61,470 nt of DNA, from contig NZ_AXUS01000021.1 in assembly GCF_000498755.1 (NCBI RefSeq), positions 1 to 61,470 on the forward strand, in the 5' to 3' direction. Numbering within the stretch: position 1 is the first letter of the stretch; every line of letters starts with the position of its first letter. The notes under the pieces were generated by a model. It ran no database searches. It was not told the origin of the DNA and worked only from the letters and a program-made list of their open reading frames with translations. This document shows positions 45,805-54,255 of the stretch, in pieces. This DNA is from Clostridioides mangenotii TR. Its GTDB lineage: Bacteria; Bacillota; Clostridia; Peptostreptococcales; Peptostreptococcaceae. The translations under genes and the position numbers were made by a program.

Positions 45805-46365
45805 TTATTTCTTCTTATTTATATTAAATCCACTTAAAACACCAGTAGAATTTAAACCTTTTCCGAGTACTATTGTGAAACCTGCTCCAAATACTACTGC
45901 ACTTAATACTCTTATAATGATCATAACTGGTAGTAATCCAGCGTATAAGTCTAGGCCAAATATAAAGTAGTCTCTAGTCGTAACTAATAATGTTGCCAAA
46001 ATCGCAGATAAACTCATATAAATGAATGAATAATTCTCATACTTTTTAGTAGCAAGAACTGCTTCGACTCCTATCCCTTGTAGTGTAGACGCAACTATAA
46101 TATGTATACCATATGGGCTTCCCATAAGTAGGTTTATAAGTCCTGTAAATAAAGATCCCATAAGTGACGAACCTGGTTTTCTAACTATATACACTGATAG
46201 CAGAGCTGATATAAAGTAAAGACCACCAATGATATCACCACCTACTGGTCCTGCTATAGCCTCAAGTGGTTTATATATTCCGTCTAAAAATGTAAAAACA
46301 ACTCCTATAATTGCACTTAGCATAGCTACGACAACGATTTCCTTTAATTTTAATTTCTTATCCAT
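45805..46365 (-). CDS. ECF transporter S component, YkoE-like
   Basis: A 186-residue integral membrane protein with five to six helices: LKEIVVVAMLSAIIGVVFTF, GPVGGDIIGGLYFISALLSV, YIVRKPGSSLMGSLFTGLIN and LMGSPYGIHIIVASTLQGIG. This matches the YkoE family, predicted to bind thiamine or hydroxymethylpyrimidine precursors. I find no TPP riboswitch in the leader, so the substrate is uncertain. It is the first gene of the operon S-AA-T-DUF169. Upstream are a perfect 18-base palindrome and a 7-1-7 palindrome next to the ribosome site. Confidence 0.82.
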   Translation of the reverse strand: MDKKLKLKEIVVVAMLSAIIGVVFTFLDGIYKPLEAIAGPVGGDIIGGLYFISALLSVYIVRKPGSSLMGSLFTGLINLLMGSPYGIHIIVASTLQGIGVEAVLATKKYENYSFIYMSLSAILATLLVTTRDYFIFGLDLYAGLLPVMIIIRVLSAVVFGAGFTIVLGKGLNSTGVLSGFNINKKK

Positions 46366-46382
46366 AATAATTCCTCCTAATG

Positions 46383-46399
46383 TTCGACTTTAAGTCGAC
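46383..46399. promoter_or_regulatory. Palindrome beside the S-component ribosome site
   Basis: TCGACTTTAAGTCGA, a perfect 7-1-7 inverted repeat just upstream of the GGAGGAA ribosome site; could form a small RNA hairpin or an operator. Confidence 0.35.
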
Positions 46400-46452
46400 A
46401 AATTATTCTATACCAAATAATATTATATATAATATAGTTAAATTTGTATCCA

Positions 46453-46470
46453 AAATTTGTATACAAATTT
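46453..46470. promoter_or_regulatory. Perfect 18-bp operator-like palindrome of the ECF operon
   Basis: AAATTTGTATACAAATTT is an exact palindrome; an imperfect second copy of AAATTTGTAT starts 13 bases away at 46440. It is about 90 bases upstream of the S-component start, next to AT-rich promoter-like sequence. The TTGTATACAA core is typical of dimeric repressor sites (GntR or TetR type). The rest of 46471-46695 holds no gene. Confidence 0.55.
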
Positions 46471-46697
46471 CTTATAATCTACTTCACAAATATAGCTATT
46501 TTCTATATAAAAGCGATATTTAACTCAAGTTCACACTTAAATAGTTCTATAAACACATGTAGCTTTTTTCTATCTTTGTAATTCCAGGAGGCTATAATAT
46601 ACTTTGTACAGTATTAGTTGAATATAGACGGAGATAAATTTTCAACAAATATAGAGAAAATTGACAATATTAACATCGTAAAATAAATTAAAAAATA

Positions 46698-46748
46698 AAA
46701 AAAGCATTAAGTTGTGGATTTTATAATTCCATATCTCAATGCTTTTTA
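46698..46748 (-). terminator. Terminator of galE
   Basis: AAAAGCATT / AATGCTTTT stem closing a 32-base loop, T run on the minus strand, about 70 bases after the galE stop. Confidence 0.7.
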
Positions 46749-46818
46749 CTATTTAAGATTAAACTCTTTATAATCGAACTATTTAAAATCAAATTACTTA
46801 CTATCAATTCACTTATAA

Positions 46819-47832
46819 TTAATCTTCATAACCATTTGGATTCATTTTTTGCCATCTCCATGAATCTTGGCACATTTCATCTATTTTATATTTAGCTTTC
46901 CAACCAAACTCTTTATATGCTTTAGAAGAATCTGCATAGCAAATAGCTACATCTCCTTCTCTTCTGTCAGTTATCTTGTATGGAATATCCTTCCCACTAG
47001 CTTCTGAAAAAGCTTTTACTAAATCAATTACACTGTAGCCTTTACCTGTCCCTAAATTGTATGTTACAAGCCCTGGATTTTCTTTTAGTTTCTCAAGTGC
47101 TTTGACATGTCCAGATGCTAAATCTAGTACATGTATATAATCTCTTACTCCAGTTCCATCGTGAGTAGGATAATCTCCTCCAAACACACTTAATTCTTGT
47201 AATGTTCCAATTGCAACTTTAGTAATATAAGGCATTAAGTTGTTTGGAATACCATTAGGCTCTTCACCTATTCTACCGCTTTTATGCGCACCTACAGGAT
47301 TAAAGTATCTAAGAAGTGCTATGTTGAAAGAATGATCAGACTTATATATATCTGTTAGCATTTCTTCTATTATTAGCTTTGTTCTTCCGTATGGATTTGT
47401 CACTGATAGTGGGAAATCCTCCAATATAGGACAAGTCTCTGGCTCTCCATAAACTGTAGCTGAAGAACTAAAAACAAAATTTTTTACGTTGAAAGCCTTC
47501 ATTAAATCAAATAGTACTAACGTACTTATAAGGTTGTTGCTGTAGTATTCAATAGGCTTTTTTACAGACTCTCCAACTGCTTTTAAAGCCGCAAAGTGTA
47601 TTATAGAATCTATTTTTTGTTCCCTAAAAACCGTTTCCATTTCTTCCACATTAGTTACATCGTATTCGTAGAATACAGGTTTCTTTCCAGACAATTCTTC
47701 AATTCTATCTACAACAATTTTATTGCTGTTGCACAAATTGTCTACTATGACAACATTATGACCTGCCTCTAACAATTCTATACAGGTATGGCTTCCAATA
47801 TACCCTGCGCCTCCGGTTACTAAAACTGTCAT
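46819..47832 (-). CDS. galE: UDP-glucose 4-epimerase
   Basis: A 337-residue extended short-chain dehydrogenase. The NAD motif is LVTGGAGYIGSHTCIELLEA (residues 3-22). The active site has FSSSATVYGEPE (Ser/Thr) and NPYGRTKLIIEE (YxxxK, near 148-152). Length is typical. It interconverts UDP-glucose and UDP-galactose for cell-surface polymers or galactose use. The start has GAAAGAGG upstream. No sugar genes are adjacent; the neighbouring uncharacterised pair lies upstream on the same strand. Confidence 0.95.
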   Translation of the reverse strand: MTVLVTGGAGYIGSHTCIELLEAGHNVVIVDNLCNSNKIVVDRIEELSGKKPVFYEYDVTNVEEMETVFREQKIDSIIHFAALKAVGESVKKPIEYYSNNLISTLVLFDLMKAFNVKNFVFSSSATVYGEPETCPILEDFPLSVTNPYGRTKLIIEEMLTDIYKSDHSFNIALLRYFNPVGAHKSGRIGEEPNGIPNNLMPYITKVAIGTLQELSVFGGDYPTHDGTGVRDYIHVLDLASGHVKALEKLKENPGLVTYNLGTGKGYSVIDLVKAFSEASGKDIPYKITDRREGDVAICYADSSKAYKEFGWKAKYKIDEMCQDSWRWQKMNPNGYED

Positions 47833-47917
47833 TCTTTTACCTCTTTCCTAAACTTTGATTCTCATCTTAATTTTATCATATTCTGCTAATATTTTACTAA
47901 TATTTTCTAATTCTACT

Positions 47918-50242
47918 CTATATATCATCTAATAACTCTTTTATATCTTCATCTATATCTATATCAAAATCTACATCGTCTAAATCCGGATCCAATTCGT
48001 CTATATCTACATCAAGCTCTTGAAATGCCATATCTATACTAGATTCATCGTCTATATCCATTTCTGTTATAATTTCTCCTAGTATACTCTCATCTTCACT
48101 TATTTCATCGATACTTTCTTCTTCTACTAAATTTTCATAGATTTCTTTATCCAAATCAACTTCGATGTAAGTCGATACCTCATCTCTAACTTGAGAGCTT
48201 AAATCTAATAATTTATATTCTAGATTCCACACAGTAGAATTTGTATTAGATGTATTTTCTCCAATAAAAAACTTTTTATTATCTAAATTGTTTAGCCCAT
48301 TGCCTATAAGCTTGTACATATCTTCAATTATATCTTTTCTTCTATAATTTGTCTCTTCATTTATAGGTAATTGCTTAAATACATATGTCTCTGTGATTTT
48401 ATCAAATAATATATCTTTTATATCATCACTTTTTATGTCTACATAGTATTTCTTTAAAGAGTCAAAAACACTTTTTATCGATATGCTAGCTTCTTCGATA
48501 TAGTATGGGTACATATCTTTCACTAAATGATTTAGCTTTTTCAAAGCTTGTCTCAAAAATATATCTAGTTTATCGCTATCAGTTTCTTTAAGCATTCTGT
48601 AATTGTACTTTTTATGCTCCTCCTCAGAAATAACAAATATAATTTTATTGAGACTATCTTCTATCTGATTTAAGTGTCTATAAAATTTATCTAACAAATC
48701 TAAAGCCACACTTTTTATATTAAGTAAAACATTAAATGTGTCGCTATTAAAGTCTACCCCAAATTTACCTAACATAGAATTATTTTGAGCTTCTATTACT
48801 ATAGGATAGTAAGCTGAAATCAAATCTAAGTCATTTTTTTGAATTTGTATATCTCTATAAAATCTATTGACTAAATCGATTCTAATTTCATCATTTAATT
48901 GACTAGCTAAATTTTTATCTAATTCTTCTTTTATATAGTACATATTAGAGAAGAAATTGTAAAGAAACATATCATTCATAGCTTTTGCCCAGTTGTCAAA
49001 AACAACTTCAGTGGTCATTTCTTTGAGAAGTGATTCTTTTGAAAATCTATATATATCCTTTATAAGTTTTTCTGTCATAGACTTTTTCAAATACATGCTT
49101 ACAACTTGGTTTTGGAACACTATCTTGGTTTCAACATAGCCCTTATCTACTGTTACTTTATTGTTGTCTACTACTATATCTAGAATTTTTTCATTATCTA
49201 TAGATAGTATATCTAAATCCTTATACTTGCTTATCTTAAGCTTGTCATCGACTTGTTCTATAAAAAATGGAGTATGATTTCCCGTATAACCGACTTTTTC
49301 ATCTTCAATATCATTTAAACTGTCAATTTTCATTAAATCTCTATTTTTATCATTTATATATAAATTAAAAACATTTTTTCCGTCAAATACAATTAAGTCT
49401 TTAACTAATGAAAGCTTGTAACATCTATTTTCATCGACAGTAAGTATTTGTTTCTTAGTCTTTTTATTTATAAATATAAGCTGACCTTGGTATCTTATCA
49501 TAAGGGTATTTGCGTTTTTATAGTCACAACCCTGTATATTACCAGTAACTTTACAAAAAACTACATCCGATTCTGGAGGTAAGTTACCGATTTTGTGATT
49601 TTCTTTTACTGTTTCCGCTATATTTGATGGAATTATATTTTTTATATTATCATTAAATATTGTAATAGATCTAGCTACAATTCCTTCTCTCTCTATATGA
49701 AAGTATCCTTTTAAAGAGACGTATCCGTTTTCTACAACATCCCTTTCAATATCTGAAAAGTATATCTCAAATCTATTTTTACTGCCCATAAATACGAATT
49801 TTTCGTGATCACAATTTATACCACCCATAAAGTTTTTAGAACCATCGATGCTGAGTATAGTTGCACTATCTTTTATAGCAAATATAAAATCCCTCTGATT
49901 AGTGCATATCATCTCATAATCAACTACTCCTAAAACCATCTTCAAATCCGCTCTAGCACTTTTTTTAGATCCATCATTCTCCAAATAAAATGAAAAACCT
50001 ATACCTTCAACAAATATTTTATTATCCTTTAAATATGATACAAGCTTTTCTTTATTTTCAGAAAAACTGTAGATATACTTAACTCCAACTAAGTCATCTA
50101 TATCTTTACCTTCTCCAATTACTATATTCCCTAAATTAGTTATAAATAGATTCTTATTTGTTTTAGAAAAACCATTTATTCCATTAAGATCAAAACAGTC
50201 CGAAGTTAATTCATATATAATTTTTTCACCTAATTTTAGCAT
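47918..50242 (-). CDS. Large uncharacterised protein with an Asp-rich C-terminal tail
   Basis: I do not recognise this 774-residue protein. It is soluble-looking with no signal peptide or membrane helix. Residues 1-400 are beta-rich, with short repeated strands (NLFITNLGNIVIGEG, NTLMIRYQGQLIFI, KVTVDKGYVETKIVF) like a propeller or jelly-roll regulator. Residues 400-670 look helical. The last 90 residues are extremely acidic, with many Asp and Glu alternating with Ile and Leu. It lies 75 bases downstream of the SPOR-domain gene on the same strand, so the two probably form an operon and a functional pair. Confidence 0.8.
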   Translation of the reverse strand: MLKLGEKIIYELTSDCFDLNGINGFSKTNKNLFITNLGNIVIGEGKDIDDLVGVKYIYSFSENKEKLVSYLKDNKIFVEGIGFSFYLENDGSKKSARADLKMVLGVVDYEMICTNQRDFIFAIKDSATILSIDGSKNFMGGINCDHEKFVFMGSKNRFEIYFSDIERDVVENGYVSLKGYFHIEREGIVARSITIFNDNIKNIIPSNIAETVKENHKIGNLPPESDVVFCKVTGNIQGCDYKNANTLMIRYQGQLIFINKKTKKQILTVDENRCYKLSLVKDLIVFDGKNVFNLYINDKNRDLMKIDSLNDIEDEKVGYTGNHTPFFIEQVDDKLKISKYKDLDILSIDNEKILDIVVDNNKVTVDKGYVETKIVFQNQVVSMYLKKSMTEKLIKDIYRFSKESLLKEMTTEVVFDNWAKAMNDMFLYNFFSNMYYIKEELDKNLASQLNDEIRIDLVNRFYRDIQIQKNDLDLISAYYPIVIEAQNNSMLGKFGVDFNSDTFNVLLNIKSVALDLLDKFYRHLNQIEDSLNKIIFVISEEEHKKYNYRMLKETDSDKLDIFLRQALKKLNHLVKDMYPYYIEEASISIKSVFDSLKKYYVDIKSDDIKDILFDKITETYVFKQLPINEETNYRRKDIIEDMYKLIGNGLNNLDNKKFFIGENTSNTNSTVWNLEYKLLDLSSQVRDEVSTYIEVDLDKEIYENLVEEESIDEISEDESILGEIITEMDIDDESSIDMAFQELDVDIDELDPDLDDVDFDIDIDEDIKELLDDI

Positions 50243-50316
50243 AATTACACACTCCTAACAGATATTTGTAATTACAAAACACCACTAACTACAATAAATA
50301 ATAATTTACACCAATA

Positions 50317-52578
50317 CTATTGTTGAAGTTCATCGTAAATCTCATCTAAGTTCTTAGAGTATTCCCTGTAAGAAGAACCCGATTTACTTTTTAATTCGTC
50401 TTTAAGATTATTGTACTCTTCTTTTAATTCTTCGTCACTCATCTTCTTTGCAGATTTTTTAAATTCCTCTAATTTGTAGTCGTAATATTTATCATATTTA
50501 GCAATATACGTATCAATTGATTTTTTTGAAAGTTCACTAGTTCTTTCAGTAGCTTCATTGTAATCGTCAAAATCGCCTGCATCTAATTTGAAGTATCCAT
50601 TGCTCTTAACAATTTTAGTATCTATACCTTTAGAAGAAAACTTGTCCTGAGCTTCTTTAGCACTGCCCTCACTGTTGTGAGCTCCAGCATACACTCTGTA
50701 GTACTCACCGCCACCGTCTTTCAGAGCTTCCATTTCTTTTGCTTTTTTTGCTTCAGCCTCTTTTACCTTTTTCTCAGCCGCAGCTTTCCTGTCTACTGCT
50801 TTTTTTGAACTGTTATTTGTGTTATTATTTGTATTTTGGCTCTGTGTTTGAGTGTTATTTGATGCACTTTGATCTGGTCTATTGCTTCCTTTAACTGTTG
50901 TAAAGTACATCACAACTACCACCGCTACTACCGCTATGCCTACTATAGTATCCCTAACTCTTCTCGTCTTCGGAAGGGCTTCTCCATCTTCATCACGACC
51001 GTCTTTGTCTTTGCTATTTGAGTTTACTTGCTCATTGATCACTATATCTTCAAACATTATTTCATCTTCACTATTGCTTGAATTGCCAAAGCTTGTATTT
51101 TTTTTGTACTTTTCATCAAATTTTTCTAAATCTTCAAATCCAGCTACGTAACCATTATTTTCTAATTCATCACCTTTATGGCTCTCTTTATGATTTTCTT
51201 TTTCCTCAATACTATCAGCTAATTCTATAAACTTATGCTTTTCGTTTCTTTCAACATTTTCTCCATCTTTCTCTCCCATTGATTTAAGTAATTCAAGTTC
51301 TTTAAATACTTTGGTTTCTTCTGGATGGGTATCACTGCTTATATTATCGTTCGTGCCTTTATTTTTGTCGTCTTTAGCTATAACTACCTCTCTTGTAGTA
51401 AAACTATCTTTAAAATGCTTATTTTTGTCTGCATTTTTTATCATATAGATGTATTCATCCATATCTATATCGTTAAAAGTAGCTACATTTTTTGATGCAA
51501 TTTCTGAACCTGTTATATTTTCAAAATTCTTTTTAATTATCTTACAAGCTTCGTTCCATACTTCAAGATTTATAACTGTTTCATCCTTAATAATGGATTT
51601 CATGTAGTCATTGAAGTTTTTTTCTCCAAATTCACCTATTGCTACTAGTCTCATAGCGCCTTCAATTAGGTCTCTATTCTTTTTATTTAAAAATTCGAGA
51701 ATAATAGATCCCGCTGCAAAGTCAATTATTCCCTCTGTACCGAATCCCAGAGCTTCATCATTAGTTATATCCTCTAGCTTTAAAATTCTCTTGTACTCAT
51801 TGTTTATGTACTTTTCTACGCCATTTGCGCTTAGGCCTCCAAGTTTAGTTAGATACGTTACCTCAACATCATTTAAACCAGAATGCTCACTGTGATTTTT
51901 AAATTGATCGTTCTTTTCTTCAGACACAAGTTCCATTTCCTCTGAGTAGTCGAACTCCTCTTCATCTAAAGCATCTCCTACACTTTCTGATTTTGGATCT
52001 GATAATATCTTATTTACACATATAATTATTTCTTTTTTTAGATCTCTCTTTACCTCTACATAATCTAAATCGTATATAAATTCAAATTCATCTCTATCTA
52101 AACTTATTTTTCTAAATAGAATATTTAAAAGATCTTTATATAGATTAAGTACTTTATAATCTTTTTCTAGTCTTCTCTTTTTCTCATATATCTCCATCTT
52201 ATCATAAGCTAAAAAGCTTCTTAAATCGTCTACTTTAAGTAGCTTTATATCTTCTTTCATAGCTTTATTTATATACTTTCTACATTTTGCGGTGATTAAT
52301 TCAAGATCTTTTTCCAGCTCGTCTATATTAGGTATGTACTTGTCAGTTATCCACTTGCCTATCAAAGGCTCTATGTTTCTAGACAGAGTTTTATAGAATA
52401 GTATATTAAACTTAAGTAGTTCAACATATTTACTTTCATTCAGGTCTACTTTTTCAAATTTTTTATTTAGAGTAGCATCCATTTTTTCATTTATCTTAGT
52501 CTCTTGTTTTAAGAAATTCGATGCTACATTCAAAACAGTATTTTTTATTAAGTTATTCTTTTCTTCCAAATTTTTCAC
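50317..52578 (-). CDS. Bitopic SPOR-domain protein with a large cytoplasmic region
   Basis: A 753-residue protein. Residues 1-360 are mostly helical and of no known family. 360-540 are charged and disordered-looking. One membrane helix (about 545-567, DTIVGIAVVAVVVVMYFTTV) leads to an extracellular part: a Ser/Asn/Gln linker, a Lys/Ala/Glu helix, then a SPOR domain (about 625-695, YYRVYAGAHNSEGSAKEAQD through GYFKLDAGDFDDYNEATERT) and a helical tail. SPOR domains bind glycan strands stripped of peptides at division septa. The topology (cytoplasm in, SPOR out) suggests a link between cytoplasmic machinery and septal wall, in division or sporulation. Confidence 0.82.
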   Translation of the reverse strand: MKNLEEKNNLIKNTVLNVASNFLKQETKINEKMDATLNKKFEKVDLNESKYVELLKFNILFYKTLSRNIEPLIGKWITDKYIPNIDELEKDLELITAKCRKYINKAMKEDIKLLKVDDLRSFLAYDKMEIYEKKRRLEKDYKVLNLYKDLLNILFRKISLDRDEFEFIYDLDYVEVKRDLKKEIIICVNKILSDPKSESVGDALDEEEFDYSEEMELVSEEKNDQFKNHSEHSGLNDVEVTYLTKLGGLSANGVEKYINNEYKRILKLEDITNDEALGFGTEGIIDFAAGSIILEFLNKKNRDLIEGAMRLVAIGEFGEKNFNDYMKSIIKDETVINLEVWNEACKIIKKNFENITGSEIASKNVATFNDIDMDEYIYMIKNADKNKHFKDSFTTREVVIAKDDKNKGTNDNISSDTHPEETKVFKELELLKSMGEKDGENVERNEKHKFIELADSIEEKENHKESHKGDELENNGYVAGFEDLEKFDEKYKKNTSFGNSSNSEDEIMFEDIVINEQVNSNSKDKDGRDEDGEALPKTRRVRDTIVGIAVVAVVVVMYFTTVKGSNRPDQSASNNTQTQSQNTNNNTNNSSKKAVDRKAAAEKKVKEAEAKKAKEMEALKDGGGEYYRVYAGAHNSEGSAKEAQDKFSSKGIDTKIVKSNGYFKLDAGDFDDYNEATERTSELSKKSIDTYIAKYDKYYDYKLEEFKKSAKKMSDEELKEEYNNLKDELKSKSGSSYREYSKNLDEIYDELQQ

Positions 52579-52798
52579 TCCTCAACAACGTATTTTTACT
52601 TTAATTTATGTCAAATGATCTTTCTCATTTTTTAATCAAAATTCAGTAAAGTTTCAATTATTTATTACATACTTACTCATATTCCATTATAACATATCAT
52701 TTTTTCAATTAACTATTTTATTATAACATTTTTTACTATACGCGACTTTATAAGTTTTTATAATATTTTTATATTTTTTAAAAAAAGTTACGCAAAAA
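52579..52798 (-). promoter_or_regulatory. Leader/promoter region of the SPOR-protein operon
   Basis: AT-rich gap. On the minus strand two extended -10 boxes of the TGTTATAAT form occur (near 52690 and 52725), about 110-150 bases before the start; neither has a convincing -35. No gene is seen. Confidence 0.35.
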
Positions 52799-52826
52799 AC
52801 CTATATAATTGTACAATTATATAGGT
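52799..52826 (-). terminator. Terminator of the glutamate-mutase operon
   Basis: Perfect 28-base palindrome with 14-base arms ACCTATATAATTGT / ACAATTATATAGGT, followed by TTTTTT on the minus strand, about 110 bases beyond the last gene of the operon. Confidence 0.75.
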
Positions 52827-52936
52827 AACTATATTTTTATATAAAATTTACAATAAATGTTTTATAAATATATAACTTTAATCATATCCTAAAGCTATAA
52901 TCTAATATTATCACGCTGATATCTCATTAAAATAGA

Positions 52937-53871
52937 TTACATTTCCTTCCAGAATATCTTATTTAAATCGTCACCTTCAATATCAGTCCTGCGCTTCCCT
53001 ACAGTTCCTACTAAAGAGTATAAATCTATTGAACGGTCATATTTAAACTCCTTTAACAAATTAAAATTTTCTATTTCAGAGGTATTTCTAACATGTATCC
53101 TTGGACCTGTACAATTCACTATCTCTGACTCTCCAATACATATATGTTCCTCATCACGATAACTAATATCCAAATTTTTTGATATAATATTTTTCACTTT
53201 GTCTTCCAACTCTTCTATATTAATATCAGGTTTTTTTCAAAGTTTAGAATAAATCCACCCCTGACATCACTGTTTATAGGTTTAAATGGTTTTTCATAAT
53301 CCTTAGTTAAAACTAAGGTAGTCAAATCTTCCGCAGTATGGGCCATTCTTCGGTATTTTAATGAAGATATAACTATATTGTAGATATCTTTAGGCAGAGG
53401 TCCAAACAGGTTCGGTCTGGTTACTATAATCTCTTCGCCAATACCCAATAATAAATCTGCATTAATTTTCAAATACGGATAAATCAAATCAAAATGTTCA
53501 ATTATAACCCTTCTACCGTTATCTAGTGCACCCTTCACAAAATCCACGATTTCATACATCTGAGCAAAGGCCAGTTGAAATCTCATATCTATATGATAAG
53601 ACGCATTTCTATAATTTTGGTCTAGAGCGTTGCGAACCTGCATTACCTTATGTATATCCAGTCCATCATCATCATTAGAAAGGTCAACACCCGGAAACAT
53701 TCCCTTTAATATTAGTGATTTACCACTTCCAGAGTCACCAACTATCCCGATTAATCTATCCTCATAACTTAAATACCACTGTGAAATCTGATCCCCCATC
53801 TTTAGAAGCCTCTCCCTTCCCCTAGGGGCAAAATATACAGAGTATATATGAAACTCGTGCAATGCTCTCAT
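52937..53871 (-). CDS. P-loop protein of the methylaspartate cluster, with one apparent frameshift
   Basis: Two frames make one gene of 311 residues. The first part (53871 to about 53237) has a P-loop GIVGDSGSGKSLILKGMFPG near residue 42, then IIEHFDLIYPYLKINADLL. The second (to 52937) has HICIGESEIVNCTGPRIHVR, a threonyl/alanyl-tRNA-synthetase-like second additional domain motif. Proteins annotated as having an alanyl-tRNA synthetase second additional domain occur in glutamate-mutase clusters. The break is at seven T (53231-53237); eight would join the frames. GGAGATGA precedes the ATG. The role is unknown. Confidence 0.72.
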
Positions 53872-53940
53872 TAAATCATCTCCAAATTTATAATAATAAG
53901 CTTATCATAGCTAATATTTTCTAGATTAATATAACGAATC

Positions 53941-54255
53941 CTAAAGATCGAATTCGAAATCTAAAAGCGGAGAATGTTGTTGAGCTCCATACACATCTGT
54001 TTCTCCAAGTGCTCCTGAACTTATAGGTCTAACTATTGTGATTTTAACTGCCTTTGCTGGATCAAAGTATATAACATCTATTACATCGTTAATATCAATT
54101 TTATACAATTTCGCAAAAGATTCTTTAGTTATTACACTAGCCTTAAAAAATTTATTATATATTTCAAGATCAGAAAATATAATATCAAAAGTCAATTCAT
54201 ATGGTCCTGAATTCTTGCTCCTTATAACATCAGCAACATCAATTAATTTATACAT
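53941..54255 (-). CDS. DUF4387 protein
   Basis: A 104-residue DUF4387 protein (LIDVADVIRSKNSGPYELTF...RPISSGALGETDVYGAQQHS). In many bacteria this small domain is encoded next to or fused with AtuA/DUF1446 proteins. Here its first codon shares bases with the stop of the DUF1446 gene, so the two are translationally coupled and probably form a complex. The function is unknown. Placement in the methylaspartate operon suggests a role in glutamate fermentation or its C5-intermediate chemistry. Confidence 0.87.
   Translation of the reverse strand: MYKLIDVADVIRSKNSGPYELTFDIIFSDLEIYNKFFKASVITKESFAKLYKIDINDVIDVIYFDPAKAVKITIVRPISSGALGETDVYGAQQHSPLLDFEFDL

Noticed and set aside
46366-46620. TPP riboswitch for the YkoE-like operon
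   Set aside because: None of the conserved THI-box words are visible; only palindromes typical of protein operators.
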